Shown: positions 16,362 to 26,863, counted from the first letter of the stretch. The stretch is DNA of 37,890 nucleotides from Rhodoferax sp. (GCA_020048895.1 JAIFLV010000110.1:1-37890), one strand, 5' to 3'. Program-made: numbers and translations. The notes: generated by a model not told the origin, from the letters alone.

Positions 16362-16365
16362 CACA

Positions 16366-18441
16366 TCAGAGTCCGCTGCCGCCACAACCGGTCTTCAGGT
16401 AATCACTGATGATGGTCAGTTGCTGGGTCATGGTCTGGCGCGTCCATGCCGGGCCGTGCGCATAGTCCTTCAGCACGTGGTATTCCACTGGCTTGCCAGC
16501 GGACTTGGCGCGGTCTACAAACAATTCCGATTGAATCAGCGGAACCGTCTGGTCCCGGTCGCCGTGGTAGACCATGATGGGAATCTTGATCTTGTCGGCT
16601 TGCGTTAGTGGACTCAAACCCCGAACCGTAGGCTCCTGACGCTCTTTGAAAATGGGGTTGGTGTAAAACCTAGACCAAATTCTCTCGATGTCCGAAACAC
16701 CGGCCCCGGCAATGGCACATTTGTACAAGTCGTTGGGTCGCACGGCTGCTGCAAAAGCAGCATAACCTCCATAGGAAAACCCGAACATCGCCATCCGGCG
16801 TGGGTCAGCCAACTTTTCGCTGACCAGCCATTTGGCACCGTCGTCCTTGTCGTCCTGCATCTTCTGGCCCCATTCACGGTCACCGGCAATCCAAAGGGTG
16901 CGGCCCCAATCATTCGAGCCACGGTACTGCGGCTGCAGCACCACCCGGCATTGGGTCACCAGCAAGGGTACCCAACCAGAACCGTCGAAGTTCATCGTGT
17001 CACGTGACCATGGGCCGCCGTGCGGGTGCACCACAGCGGCATACGGCCCCGGGCCACACAGTTTTTCGTTCGGCACTGTCAGGTAGGCCGGAATGTTGAG
17101 CCCGTCACGCGCCGGGTAATAAACAAAGCGCGCGGTTCCCAATGCGGCCCGGTCGATGGCAGGGTACCCCTTGGCCAGCAAACGCAGATTTTGCTTCTGC
17201 AACAGGTAATGCTCGGTCGGGTAGGTGAGGCCGCTGACCACGAACAGGTAGGTTGGGGCTTCGCCGGCAACACGCCGCACCATGCGTATCGACACACCGT
17301 CCAACGAGCGCACTTCGGCTTGGCTCGAACCCGATACCGTCATGAGTTTCTGGTTGATTTGTTTGATTCCAAGCGCCTGCGCCACGCCTTGAATTGCCGC
17401 ATCTATTTCCGGATTTTCCCAGTGCACATCCGAACCAAACAGCCCGGCGTACTGGTATCCATCAAAACCATCCTGCCCCGGTGTTTCATCATCCTTCCCC
17501 AAACTGCGCACACCCGTAGCATCAAAGAACTTGTGTTCAAACAGTTTGGCAACAGTTTTCTTCGCCGCAATGTCGTACTCGTAGATGGCTGCGAACTCCT
17601 GGCCCACATTGCTCTGGATGATTGCGATACCGGGCTTTGCGCCGGGTGCTATGACATCCACGACATCCCGTGTCTTTACGTAGTTACGGAAGTGCTCTTC
17701 CCAGCGACCATCGGTCGAGCGAAAGTCAACTGCGATGAACGCACCGCCACCATCGCTTCCAAAGCGAGTTTTGGCCCATGGAACACCCGCCGCATTGACC
17801 GATACCCTGCCATCGTTCTCGCCCAGCTTCATCAACCGGGTCGAGACGCCCGTTCGCACGTTGTAACGGAACACGTCCCTGGTGTCGCCACGGGAATCAC
17901 TTTCCAGCACGATATGGTCCGGGTCAGCGGGCATGCGACTCAGCACCGAGGGATTGGCCAGCGCGGCCTGCAGCTTGGCACCACCGGAGCGGGCAATTTC
18001 GGCGGAGGCCATGGGTTCAATCCAGTTCTTTCCCTCCAGATCGGTGAACAGCAGCTTGTTGATGAACGTCTTCACGAAATCATCGCCGCGCAAGTCGTAG
18101 GGCTGTATCAGATTCACACTCAACATGTCATTTTTCAAGAACGATGCGCCGCCAACCTGCATGTTCTTGGCACCGATCACGGTGGGCTTGGCCGACAAAT
18201 CGGCCAATTTCCAGACCACGATGTTGCGCGTATCACCCGCACTTTCAATCGCAAGCATGTGTTTTCCATCGGGTGAAATCTGGAAACCCGTCATGGCGGG
18301 AAATTGCGCCAGTTGTTCTATGGTTGGAACACGAATGGCTGCTGGAGGTGCGACAGTTTGCGCCAATGTCTGTCCTGCAATCAGGCACGAGAGTGCCACA
18401 CTGATTCCGACACCGCCAAATGATGAGATTACTTTTTTCAC
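16366..18441 (-). CDS. Exported S9 (prolyl oligopeptidase family) peptidase
   Basis: Serine peptidase likely to work in the periplasm on short peptides. From a GTG at 18441 it has 691 residues; GGGAA 6 bases upstream favours this over a TTG six bases earlier. Residues 1-28 form a signal peptide ending AGQTLAQ. An N-terminal propeller-like region (TGFQISPDGKHMLAIES and similar) is followed by an alpha/beta-hydrolase domain: nucleophile Ser about 556 in FGFSYGGYAAFAAA, acid in YHGDRDQTVPL, and His about 662 in LKDYAHGPAW. HPHGGPWSRD is the usual oxyanion-side motif. The gene follows a TonB receptor gene in the same direction across a terminator, suggesting shared use in peptide uptake. Confidence 0.92.
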   Translation of the reverse strand: MKKVISSFGGVGISVALSCLIAGQTLAQTVAPPAAIRVPTIEQLAQFPAMTGFQISPDGKHMLAIESAGDTRNIVVWKLADLSAKPTVIGAKNMQVGGASFLKNDMLSVNLIQPYDLRGDDFVKTFINKLLFTDLEGKNWIEPMASAEIARSGGAKLQAALANPSVLSRMPADPDHIVLESDSRGDTRDVFRYNVRTGVSTRLMKLGENDGRVSVNAAGVPWAKTRFGSDGGGAFIAVDFRSTDGRWEEHFRNYVKTRDVVDVIAPGAKPGIAIIQSNVGQEFAAIYEYDIAAKKTVAKLFEHKFFDATGVRSLGKDDETPGQDGFDGYQYAGLFGSDVHWENPEIDAAIQGVAQALGIKQINQKLMTVSGSSQAEVRSLDGVSIRMVRRVAGEAPTYLFVVSGLTYPTEHYLLQKQNLRLLAKGYPAIDRAALGTARFVYYPARDGLNIPAYLTVPNEKLCGPGPYAAVVHPHGGPWSRDTMNFDGSGWVPLLVTQCRVVLQPQYRGSNDWGRTLWIAGDREWGQKMQDDKDDGAKWLVSEKLADPRRMAMFGFSYGGYAAFAAAVRPNDLYKCAIAGAGVSDIERIWSRFYTNPIFKERQEPTVRGLSPLTQADKIKIPIMVYHGDRDQTVPLIQSELFVDRAKSAGKPVEYHVLKDYAHGPAWTRQTMTQQLTIISDYLKTGCGGSGL

Positions 18442-18456
18442 AATCAATTCCCAAAT

Positions 18457-18491
18457 GAAAAAGGCCCTGACAATTCGATTGCCAGGGCCTT
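18457..18491 (-). terminator. Terminator after TonB receptor 1
   Basis: On the minus strand AAGGCCCTGGCAAT, loop CGA, ATTGTCAGGGCCTT and TTTC make a 14-bp stem with one mismatch followed by Ts. It lies between the receptor stop at 18504 and the peptidase start at 18441, so any read-through to the peptidase would be partial. Confidence 0.85.
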
Positions 18492-18503
18492 ATATAGTGC
18501 GGA

Positions 18504-21501
18504 TTAGAACGACATCGACACGTTCAGGAAGAACCGGCGGCCCGAGTAGTCGTAACCACTGTACAGCGGAGCATTGCCAACCCGGTTGTAGCCAGCCTGG
18601 GCGGAAATCACCGGTGGCTTGGTATCGGCCAGGTTACGAACGCCAAACGTGGCGCTCCACTTGCCAACCGAGTCTTTGTACTGGACAGACGCCGAATGCA
18701 GGAAGTAGCTTGGGGTGTCAAGCTTGTAGGTGCTTGTCGCTGCATCTTCCTCGTAATAATCGTAGCTGGAGGTTGCACCGACCCACTCCAGCCCATAGTA
18801 GTAGTTCCAGGCTTTCACGGTGTAGTTCAAGTCCAGAGCGCCGGACCACGCGGGATTTGCAATGGTACCGTTGAAATCGTCCGTGGGGTCGTCCGCAAAC
18901 AACTTGTTGGACTGTTCGTCGTACTTGGTGAGCGACAAGTTCGTGCGCAGACGGCCGGTGCCTACATCATTGGTATAGCGCGCAGTGATGTCATAGCCAC
19001 GAACCACGTCGGTCGCCAGGTTGATGAAGCCGTTGGTGACGGTGAGCGCATTGGTGGAGGCCGCCCGTGGCGAAACGAGGCGGCAGAAACTTCCGCCAGA
19101 GCGGAAGGCAGGGTCGTCATAACAACGGCTCAGGATAGCAACGCCGCCGATGCTGGAAACGCCGTTGTCGACCTTGATATCAAAGCGGTCCACCGCCAGC
19201 GACAAGTCGCCCATGCCAGTTGCCAATGCTGGCTGGAAGATGACGCCAAAGGACTTGTTCTCTGAAGTCTCTGCCTTCAGCCCTGCTTCACGTCCGCCCA
19301 CTCCGATGATGGCAATACTCTGGTTGGCATTGAAGCCAGCAGGAAGCCCTTCGCTTTGGCAATTCGTGGCACGCACGGTTCCGGCGTTGGTGGGCGAATC
19401 CCAGTTGTTGCAGGGGTCGTTGGACTGGCTGGAGAAGCCCGACGTGGCGCCCAAGAATTGCTCATACAGCGCGGGCGCACGGTAAGAGGTGCCCTTGGTT
19501 CCACGAATGGTCAGCGATTTCACGGGTGTCCACACCAAGCCTGCTTTGTACGTGGAAGCGGAACCATACGACTCATAGTCGGACCAGCGACCCGAGGCAT
19601 TCAATGTGAGCTCTTGAGCACCCGGAAGATTCTTCAACAAGGGAACTTCAATTTCACCGAACAGGTCATTGGAGCGATCGCTACCCCGCGTAGGTGTCGA
19701 GGACGTAAAGTTGTACAGGTTGCCCGCGATGGAATCGGCGGCAGGAGTGTCGTCAATGCTGGACTTGCGCGTTTCTGCACCGAAGGCCCCTTTTACTTTA
19801 CCGTACGGCATCGAGAACAGCGGGCCAGTGACCGAGGCGGTCACCACGTCTTCCTTGAACTTGGTGTTGCCGGTGAAGGGTTGCCAGACATAGTTCACAT
19901 AGTCGGCCGGCAGTTGGCCGCCAATCACTGCCGCAGTCAGTGCGGGTGCTGGAACGCAGCCGTTGGCCGGGTTGACGCAGGCAAACCCGGTGCTGGTGGC
20001 AACCACGTTTGAGCTTTGCGCCAGGCGGTCAATCAGGAAAGCATAAGACGTGTACGACCCACTGCTTTGGCTACTGGTAAACGAAACATCGTAATCCCAA
20101 CCCGTGTTCGCCAATGCACCACGCAAACCTGCGGCGAGACGGCTAAAGTCGACTGCCTGGCTGGACTGGTCGTTGCCGAAACCGATGAAAGCACGCACCC
20201 CCACGTTTTTGCCGTTGGTGGTGGACTGGGGCCCAAGGAATGCCGGGAGGGACTGCAAGGCTGCGGGGATCAGGGGACTTCCCTGCTGGTAGTCGAGCGA
20301 AAACTGGCGGTACCCGGTTTGGCTGGAATCCCGGCGATTGAACAACACTTCGTAGTACAGTTCGGCGTCGCCCAGCATATGCAGGTCTATACCACCTTGC
20401 GCGTACAGATTCTGGTTGCGCACCGGCGACAGCAGCGTACGGTTGAGCGTGCGCGGATCAAATGTGTCACGAACGTTCAAGCTATTCGCGCCACCACCAA
20501 CACCTTCATAGCCCACCAGGCCTGTGGTGATGGCGGCGTTGGGGCGCCAGCGGTTGAACGAGGTACCTACCGCGCCGGCTGCACCAACGCCCGTGCGGCT
20601 GGCGGTGCCCAGAGTATTGATGGTGACGCCATTGGAGCCAGTGCCGCTGATCGGGTAACACTTGGGTTTGCCAGTGAGCGGGTCCACAAAGTCAAAGCTG
20701 CCCCAGTCCCCCACCACGCCGTTTACGCTGGTGCGGCGGTAATCGGTGTTGCATTGCGTCCAGTCGCGTTGACCCAACGTCAAACTTTCTTGCTGGTTGA
20801 CCTGGTACGAGGCCAGGAAACGTGTGTTGTCGGTGACTTTGCCGCCGGAAACAGAAAAGTTGTTTGAATTGCCGCCGCCGTCGACCGGGCGCGAAGTCGA
20901 GGCGTCCACGTTAAACGAGGTCAGGTTTTTCTTGGTGATGATGTTCACCACACCAGCCACCGCGTCTGATCCGTAAATGGAAGAGGCACCATCCTTCAAG
21001 ACCTCGATACGGTCAATGATGGAGTTGGGCAGGGTGTTCAAGTCGGCCGCGCCAACCGAACCGCGGGTGCCTGACGGAGCCATGCGCCGGCCGTTCAGCA
21101 GCACCAATGAGCGCGTGGGTGCAAAACCCCGCAAACCGATTGTGTTGGCGCCAGGGCCGCCGTCGGTCACAAAACCGCCGTAGGCATTGTTGATTTGGCC
21201 CTGTCCGCCGGTAACGGCCGTGCTTTGCAACACTTGTGCAGTCGAGGTGAAGCCTGCCGAAACTGCATCTTCGTTACGGATGATGGTGACTGGCGCTGGT
21301 GTGCTGAAGGTGTCGCGCTTAATACGCGAACCGGACACGACAACCGCTTCGAGTCTGGGCGGTTTCCGCCGCGGGCTTGGCTTCTGGTGCGGCAGTGTCT
21401 GCGGGAGCCGTTTGCGCAGCCGCCGACTGCATGATGGCCAGTGCCATCACTGCCAGCGCGACAGGCTTGTAGGTAGGTTTAAATGTAGGAACGTATTTCA
21501 T
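18504..21501 (-). pseudogene. TonB-dependent receptor, frameshift between signal peptide and plug
   Basis: Outer-membrane receptor powered by TonB. The start codon at 21501 opens MKYVPTFKPTYKPVALAVMA and a signal peptide ending SAAAQ, then PADTAAPEAKPAAETAQT. There the frame breaks (near 21349-21356): the reading needed to continue is EAVVVSGSRIKRDTF, in another frame, as if two bases were lost between ACT and CGAA. From there 944 codons stay open from MSGSRIK. They include the plug (VLLNGRRMAPSG, EVLKDGASSIYGSDAVAGVV) and a full beta barrel ending RRFFLNVSMSF. The total span of 2998 bases is not a multiple of three. Apart from this one point the gene looks complete, so sequencing error, phase variation and recent loss are all possible. 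A terminator and an S9 peptidase gene follow. Confidence 0.85.
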
Positions 21502-21935
21502 GGTTTGATATTCTTAAATGAAGGTGAACTTCGACCCGATTAATTGACAGCCAAGCCAAAGCCAGGCTATTTTGGTGTCCAACTAGACTCAATACTCCTA
21601 AAAATTCGATGCAAAACGTCTGCTATCACGTTTCAACAGCACGATTACTCAAGCTCTTTTCCCAGCTTTGCTGCAAATTCACGAAACAGACACGAGATGA
21701 ACATCCATTCTCCACTGGAAATACGGCCCCCTGCACGCGGTCTTCACAATTTTCTCGCCACTGCAAAGTCCACAAAGATGTTGTTGGCATTGATGTCACT
21801 AGCCATAAGCCTTTGATTTAAAACAGTATTTTCGCCAGAATGAACGCTGTGTTTGCACGCAAGATGGCTTCGCCATTGTTGTTAATGTGTGTTCGCGAAC
21901 AGACATTTGTGTATCTGGTGTTGTGCTCACGCCAC
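21502..21935. other. Intergenic region upstream of TonB receptor 1
   Basis: 434 bases, visibly more AT-rich than neighbouring genes. It should hold the receptor promoter (minus strand). Short open frames occur on the plus strand but lack ribosome binding sites and family likeness. No Fur-box-like palindrome or RNA structure was recognised. Confidence 0.5.
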
Positions 21936-22598
21936 TTACTTGCCCCGCTCCTTCAGGATAGTTGCCTCGTCTGCTTCATCATAGGGGCGGTTCATGCAGT
22001 CCGCCTTCCAGTCTTCCAGGTTGTAGTTGTGCTCATCCACACGGACTCCAACCGCTTTTAGACGGGCGTTGCTCGCAGCAATGCGTTGATCGAGTTGCGA
22101 ACTGGTTGCGTTCAACACATTTCGGCTGGCGTTGAAATCGTCCACCCTCTTCTTGTTGGCTTCCACCATGGCGTTGTGTCGAATTCGCTTTTCATTCAGG
22201 GCAGCCATCTCGGACTTGTCGACTGGCTTCTCAAATTCCTTCGCGTTGGCGACGATCTGGGCCTGCTCGGCGACGATGGCCTTGGCTTCCAGGTCTCGGT
22301 CAGCAACGAGTTTCTGTAACGCAGTGCGGTCTTCTAAAATCTTTGCGCGCTCCAGCTCTACCGCAGACTTTTCGGCTTCAAGTACAGGGCCTTCGGTCGC
22401 AGAGACCTCTTTCAACTTCATGCAACGACGCAATTGATCGATGGTCAACAGGCGCTGCCTGGGCTTTGCTGGTTCCGCTGCGCTGGCTGTTGTCGTCTTT
22501 TTGGCCGACGCTTTCGCTGGTGCAGCGGGCGAAGTTTGGGCCAGTGCTGGCGCAGAGAACACGGTGGCAATCGAAAACAACAATACAACACGATGCAT
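21936..22598 (-). CDS. Periplasmic coiled-coil hypothetical protein
   Basis: A 220-residue exported protein. Residues 1-20 are a signal peptide ending SAPALAQ, followed by an Ala/Lys/Thr-rich linker (about 22-48). Residues 50-195 are almost wholly helical with a heptad-like spread of Leu, Ala and charged residues (SAVELERAKILEDRTALQKL, and later SSQLDQRIAASNARLKAVGV), so a coiled coil. Two cysteines, Cys59 in LRRCMKLKE and Cys205 in DWKADCMNRPY, lie at its two ends and could form a disulfide. I recognise no named family. It sits between two TonB receptor genes. Confidence 0.75.
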   Translation of the reverse strand: MHRVVLLFSIATVFSAPALAQTSPAAPAKASAKKTTTASAAEPAKPRQRLLTIDQLRRCMKLKEVSATEGPVLEAEKSAVELERAKILEDRTALQKLVADRDLEAKAIVAEQAQIVANAKEFEKPVDKSEMAALNEKRIRHNAMVEANKKRVDDFNASRNVLNATSSQLDQRIAASNARLKAVGVRVDEHNYNLEDWKADCMNRPYDEADEATILKERGK

Positions 22599-23079
22599 AA
22601 GAGAATCTCACTGCTAATGGATTGAACGAGGTGATTCGGATCGCGCAATCTTATCGTGTGAGCATACATGGCGCTGCTATTGGGTAACCATTTGACCGGC
22701 TGACGCACATCGCTTGAACGGCCAGATCGGTGCACGCAAGGCCGTTGCATTCCTGCAACTAAGATGCGCGTCATTTCATAGGTATAAACCCTTATCTCTT
22801 GAAGTCCCAAACTCGCCATCACCCCAAGCACCAGGCGGTATGTGTTTTATTTATTCAATTAAAACAACGACTTACGGGCCTTTGCACGCAAGGAATCCCC
22901 TGTTTTACTTGGCCAAATGCCCTCACTTTTCGACCAGCACAGTTACATGACGTTACAAAGACTAGCGAGAATGGCTCTTCAACGTGAGATTTGGCGCTGG
23001 CACATTTCATGCGTCCAGCTCTTCCTTCGGAGCCGCCAATGCAATCAGGCTTGGCGGTAATTTCTTTTTTGGAGAATTC
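22599..23079. other. Divergent intergenic region before TonB receptor 2
   Basis: 481 bases between the coiled-coil gene and the second receptor, presumably with both promoters. The only clear site is GGAG before the ATG at 23080. An open frame runs upstream from that ATG to 22984 but adds a segment unlike a signal peptide, so it is taken as untranslated leader. No known riboswitch or regulator site was recognised. Confidence 0.5.
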
Positions 23080-25989
23080 ATGAAACAAAAAGCTCCCCAT
23101 TTCCGACTCAGCGTTACAGCGCGTTCGGTGCTTATTGCCTGTGGCGCTTCGGCGTCTGTGATGGCTGTTCAACCGGTTTTTGCGCAGGAGTCAAATCTGC
23201 AGCGCATGGAAATCACGGGTACTCGGATTAAGACCATCGATACCGAGGGTCAGAGTCCTGTCGTAGTCATGACTGCAGAGTCCATCAAAGCTGAAGGCAT
23301 TCGCTCGGTTGAAGGCTTATTGAACAATTTGCCTCAGGTTTTTGCAGATTACGGCGGCAGCGTCTCAAATGGCGCAACGGGTACCGCTACGGTCAACTTG
23401 CGAAATTTGGGTTCCAGTCGAACATTGGTTTTGGTAAATGGACGGCGCTTGCCAGCGGGTAGCCCACGGAGTGTTGCCGCTGACTTGAATCAGATCCCAG
23501 TTTCGATGATCAGGCGTGTAGAAGTGCTAACCGGCGGTGCATCTGCGGTCTATGGTGCAGATGCGGTCGCTGGCGTGGTGAACTTTGTGCTCAAGGATAA
23601 TTTTGAAGGGTTGGAGTTTGAGACGAACTATTCGTTTAACAACCACAAACAAAAGAACGGCCTTGCGGACGTTGTCAGTACTCGAGGCTTTGCGCTGCCT
23701 GGCGACATCAGTGCAGATGGCGTCATCAAGGATTTCAGTTTTACGCTTGGCGGCGCTTTCGGCGGTGGCAAGGGCAACGCTACGGTGAACTTCACCCAGA
23801 AGTCTGAGGCTGCCCTGCTGCAGTCTGAACGCGACTTTTCCTCGTGCGCTGTAGGTATTGCGGCTGGCGGTAAAGCCTTTAACTGTGGTGGCTCATCTAC
23901 CAGCTTTCCTGGACGTTTCATCACCGACGCGGGCAATCTGACGGTGGCTGATGCCGCTGGCAAGACACGGCCTTGGACCGCAGCGGACATATATAACTTT
24001 GGACCAACCAACTACTTCCAGCGCCCATCCGAGCGCAATTCCGTGACGGTATTAGGCCATTACGATATCAATGAGATGGCTCGCGCCTACACGCAGTTGG
24101 CCTTCCATGACGACTCGACCGTAGCGCAAATCGCGCCTAGCGGTTTGTTTGGTTTCGATGCCTCGGGTGCCAATGCGGTCAGATTTGAAAATCCGTTGCT
24201 GTCCGCAGACTGGAAAAGCAAACTCGGACTGGCAAAAGCTGGGGACACAGCTGATGTACTGATCCTTCGCCGCAATATTGAAGGTGGTGGCCGACAAGAT
24301 GACATTCGGCACACGTCATACCGTGCGTTGGTTGGGGTGAAAGGCGATGTTGGTGCTTGGAGTTACGACGCTTCTGTGCAGCAGGCCCGCGTAGTGTTTC
24401 AAGAGACCTACAAGAATGATTTTTCTATTGCTCGGTCGGCCCGCGCTTTGGATGTTGTGACGGATCCAGTGTCTGGTAAAGCAGTTTGCCGGTCGGCGTT
24501 GGATGGTACCGACCCCAACTGCGTGCCTTACAACATTTGGGCCTTAGGAAAAGTGGATGCGGCAGCGCTGGCCTACCTTCAGACACCTGGCTTCCAGAAA
24601 GGTGGCACTACACAAACGGTGGCTACAGCATCTATTTCTGGGGATCTTACCCAGTATGGGGTTAAGTTACCTACCGCCAAAACTGGCGTCGGAGTGGCGT
24701 TCGGGATGGAACGTCGAACTGAGGGTTTGACGCTTGACACTGATACGGCATTTACCACCGGAGATCTCGCTGGCCAGGGTGGCCCAACGATCGGGGTAGG
24801 TGGCGAGTATTCGGTGAACGATATTTTTGGCGAGGTTCGCGTTCCCCTTGCTGAGCGACTGCCATTGGCTTATTCGGCCAATATGAATGCATCGTATCGG
24901 CGCTCAACTTACAGCACTGGATCCTCTACAAACACTTGGGGAACTGGTCTGGATTGGTCACCTGTGAAGGACTACAAATTCCGCGGAAGTATCCAACAGG
25001 CCGCGCGCTCTCCAAACGTTGTGGATTTGTTTTCCGCTCAGGCCGTCGGCCTTTATAACAACGACGAAGATCCATGTGCTGGCGCCACGCCAAGTGCGTC
25101 TGCCGCTGAATGTGCACGAACAGGGGTGACTGCCGCCCAGTACGGCACCATACCGGACAGCCCTGCTGGTCAGTACAACGCGTTGTTTGGCGGAAACCCT
25201 AACCTGAGCCCAGAGGTATCGAAATCGAAGACTTTTGGATTTGTGGCCACACCAACAAAAGACCTGAGTTTCTCTGTTGATTATTTCGACATCAGTATTG
25301 ACAATGCGATCGGTTCCTTGCCCCCGACAACCACTTTGACTCAGTGTTTGACAACAGGAAATCCAGCATATTGCGGTCTCATCACTCGTGATCGACTCGG
25401 GTCGCTGTGGGCTTTGCCTACTGCACAGATTGTTTCTACCAATGTGAATATTGCAGCCCTGTCGACTAAAGGCTGGGACTTGGGTCTGGACTATTCATTC
25501 AAGATGGCCAGCTTGGGTAGAGTCAATCTGAGTTTCCTTGGAACCGTTTTGAGCGAATCTAACGCCGAGTCGGCACCTGGGCTTGGTTCGTATGATTGCG
25601 CTGGCTTGTATGGTTCAACATGTGGCACACCTGCACCAAAATGGCGTCATAAGCTGAAAGGCACTTGGACAACCAACTTTGGTCTGGTTGCAGGTCTTGG
25701 ATGGCGTCATTTTGGGGCTGTGAATGTCGATACCAGCAGTTCCAATACCCAACTTGCTGGTACTGTGAACGAAATTACCAGAACCCTAGACGCGCAGAAC
25801 TATTTTGACTTCTCCTGGTCGTACCCTGTGACCAAGAGCATCACGTTGGCTGGATCTGTCAACAACTTGCTGGACAGAGATCCTCCACTTGCCAATACCG
25901 GAGCTCCGTTCGGAAACGGTAATACCTATCCTGTTGTGTACGACACACTGGGACGTAAGTTTGTATTCAACTTGACGGCCAAGTTTTAG
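23080..25989 (+). CDS. TonB-dependent outer-membrane receptor
   Basis: Intact receptor of 969 residues. GGAG 5 bases before the ATG sets the start. Residues 1-36 are a signal peptide ending QPVFAQ. The plug begins MEITGTRIKTIDTEGQSPVV and contains LRNLGSSRTLVLVNGRRLPA and EVLTGGASAVYGADAVAGVV. The remaining about 750 residues are barrel strands and loops, with paired cysteines in loops such as DEDPCAGATPSASAAEC, ending in the outer-membrane signature FVFNLTAKF. It belongs to the same large-receptor type as the frameshifted gene at 18504 but is well diverged. The substrate is unknown; peptides are a fair guess from the neighbours. Confidence 0.94.
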   Translation: MKQKAPHFRLSVTARSVLIACGASASVMAVQPVFAQESNLQRMEITGTRIKTIDTEGQSPVVVMTAESIKAEGIRSVEGLLNNLPQVFADYGGSVSNGATGTATVNLRNLGSSRTLVLVNGRRLPAGSPRSVAADLNQIPVSMIRRVEVLTGGASAVYGADAVAGVVNFVLKDNFEGLEFETNYSFNNHKQKNGLADVVSTRGFALPGDISADGVIKDFSFTLGGAFGGGKGNATVNFTQKSEAALLQSERDFSSCAVGIAAGGKAFNCGGSSTSFPGRFITDAGNLTVADAAGKTRPWTAADIYNFGPTNYFQRPSERNSVTVLGHYDINEMARAYTQLAFHDDSTVAQIAPSGLFGFDASGANAVRFENPLLSADWKSKLGLAKAGDTADVLILRRNIEGGGRQDDIRHTSYRALVGVKGDVGAWSYDASVQQARVVFQETYKNDFSIARSARALDVVTDPVSGKAVCRSALDGTDPNCVPYNIWALGKVDAAALAYLQTPGFQKGGTTQTVATASISGDLTQYGVKLPTAKTGVGVAFGMERRTEGLTLDTDTAFTTGDLAGQGGPTIGVGGEYSVNDIFGEVRVPLAERLPLAYSANMNASYRRSTYSTGSSTNTWGTGLDWSPVKDYKFRGSIQQAARSPNVVDLFSAQAVGLYNNDEDPCAGATPSASAAECARTGVTAAQYGTIPDSPAGQYNALFGGNPNLSPEVSKSKTFGFVATPTKDLSFSVDYFDISIDNAIGSLPPTTTLTQCLTTGNPAYCGLITRDRLGSLWALPTAQIVSTNVNIAALSTKGWDLGLDYSFKMASLGRVNLSFLGTVLSESNAESAPGLGSYDCAGLYGSTCGTPAPKWRHKLKGTWTTNFGLVAGLGWRHFGAVNVDTSSSNTQLAGTVNEITRTLDAQNYFDFSWSYPVTKSITLAGSVNNLLDRDPPLANTGAPFGNGNTYPVVYDTLGRKFVFNLTAKF

Positions 25990-26008
25990 TCCATCGAGAT
26001 TGATCGCG

Positions 26009-26040
26009 AAAGCCAGTGCCTGCGGCACTGGCTTTTTTTT
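26009..26040 (+). terminator. Rho-independent terminator of TonB receptor 2
   Basis: AAGCCAGTGCC, loop TGC, GGCACTGGCTT and a run of eight Ts: an 11-bp perfect stem 19 bases after the stop. Confidence 0.95.
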
Positions 26041-26112
26041 GACTGTGCATATTGTATGGCCGCGAGTTGTTACTGAGTTGGTGGTAATCACGTCGTCTAT
26101 AAGCCAATAGTG

Positions 26113-26160
26113 GCTCTTAGGCCCGTAGATAGTGCGTGCGCCGCTATAACTTCTGGAGCA
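26113..26160 (+). repeat. Dispersed intergenic repeat copy
   Basis: GGCCCGTAGATAGTGCGTGC then GCCGCTATAACTTCTGGAGC. It lies about 20 bases beyond the stop of the vapC reading frame on the minus strand and matches the other copies, with a few changes. A short hairpin (AGCCA/TGGCT) precedes it. Confidence 0.8.
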
Positions 26161-26177
26161 AACCCATCGGCTTCGGT

Positions 26178-26615
26178 TTACACATCCAGGGAACCCACCC
26201 AAGGATTGATGACGCTCAAGCCCAAGCCAGCAAAGTCACGCACATTGCGGGTGACCAAGGTCAGGTTGTGTTGGAGCGCCGTTGCTGCCAACAAACCGTC
26301 GATCGCGGGCAGTGGGCGACGTGCCTGGGCTTGCAGATGGCCCCAGCGCTCAGTGACTGGCAAATCGACATTCAGTATTCGACCCACAAAAAACATGGGC
26401 AAGTCCACCTCCAGCCAATCGCGCAGAGCCAGTCGTCAGGCTGCATCGACGCTCTCAACGCCCAGAATTTCGATACCTTTGCGAAATTCACCCAAAGTGA
26501 GGCCTCTCACAAACAGTGATTGCGTAGACCGTGCTGCAAACCATGCCACCACATTGGCATCAGGCTGCTTGCGACGCAATTCAGAGATCACGTTGGTGTC
26601 GATCAAATAACTCAC
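26178..26615 (-). pseudogene. VapC-type PIN-domain toxin with internal stop
   Basis: VapC toxins are Mg-dependent RNases. Starting at GTG 26615, which overlaps the antitoxin stop (GTGA), the frame reads SYLIDTNVISELRRKQPDAN, the classic PIN opening with the first catalytic Asp, and FRKGIEILGVESVDAA. A TGA then interrupts codon 60 (26436-26438). In the same frame the protein continues RLALRDWLEVDLPMFFVGRI, WGHLQAQARRPLPAIDGLLA and NLTLVTRNVRDFAGLGLSVI, with the later PIN acidic residues, ending at 26178. CGA to TGA would explain the stop. It is probably inactive unless read through; sequencing error is possible. Confidence 0.85.
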
Positions 26616-26863
26616 AGCAGGATCTCACGCGTCAGGCTTTGATCACGCTCAAAAGTCAGGTCGTCGAGCCCACACAACGGGGAGCGTTGCATGAACTCCA
26701 CCAAGGACTGCGAATTGCCGCTGAGCAGATCAAACAGATCGCGCGAAAGCACCACGGCCACGGATTTGCCGTGTACGGTGATGTCTTGCGGGCCATCGCT
26801 CTTTGCGCTTCTGACTACATCAGAAAACCGCGCTTTTGCAGTTTGCATTTGCCATGATTGCAT
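26612..26863 (-). CDS. Phd/YefM-family antitoxin
   Basis: Antitoxin of the vapC locus, 83 residues from the ATG at 26863, which has GGAG 6 bases upstream (a longer frame to 26875 lacks one). The N-terminal MQSWQMQTAKARFSDVVRSA and ITVHGKSVAVVLSRDLFDLL are the Phd/YefM DNA-binding fold; the rest (LVEFMQRSPLCGLDDLTFER) is the toxin-binding tail. It would also repress its own operon. Its stop overlaps the toxin start by 4 bases. Confidence 0.9.
   Translation of the reverse strand: MQSWQMQTAKARFSDVVRSAKSDGPQDITVHGKSVAVVLSRDLFDLLSGNSQSLVEFMQRSPLCGLDDLTFERDQSLTREILL

Noticed and set aside
17020..18276. Long plus-strand open frame of 418 codons opposite the S9 peptidase gene
   Set aside because: Antisense shadow of a clear peptidase gene; no RBS, low-complexity His/Gly/Arg-rich product, no family likeness.
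20016..20867. Plus-strand open frame of 283 codons opposite TonB receptor 1
   Set aside because: Antisense of a conserved receptor body; no start signals and no recognisable domain.
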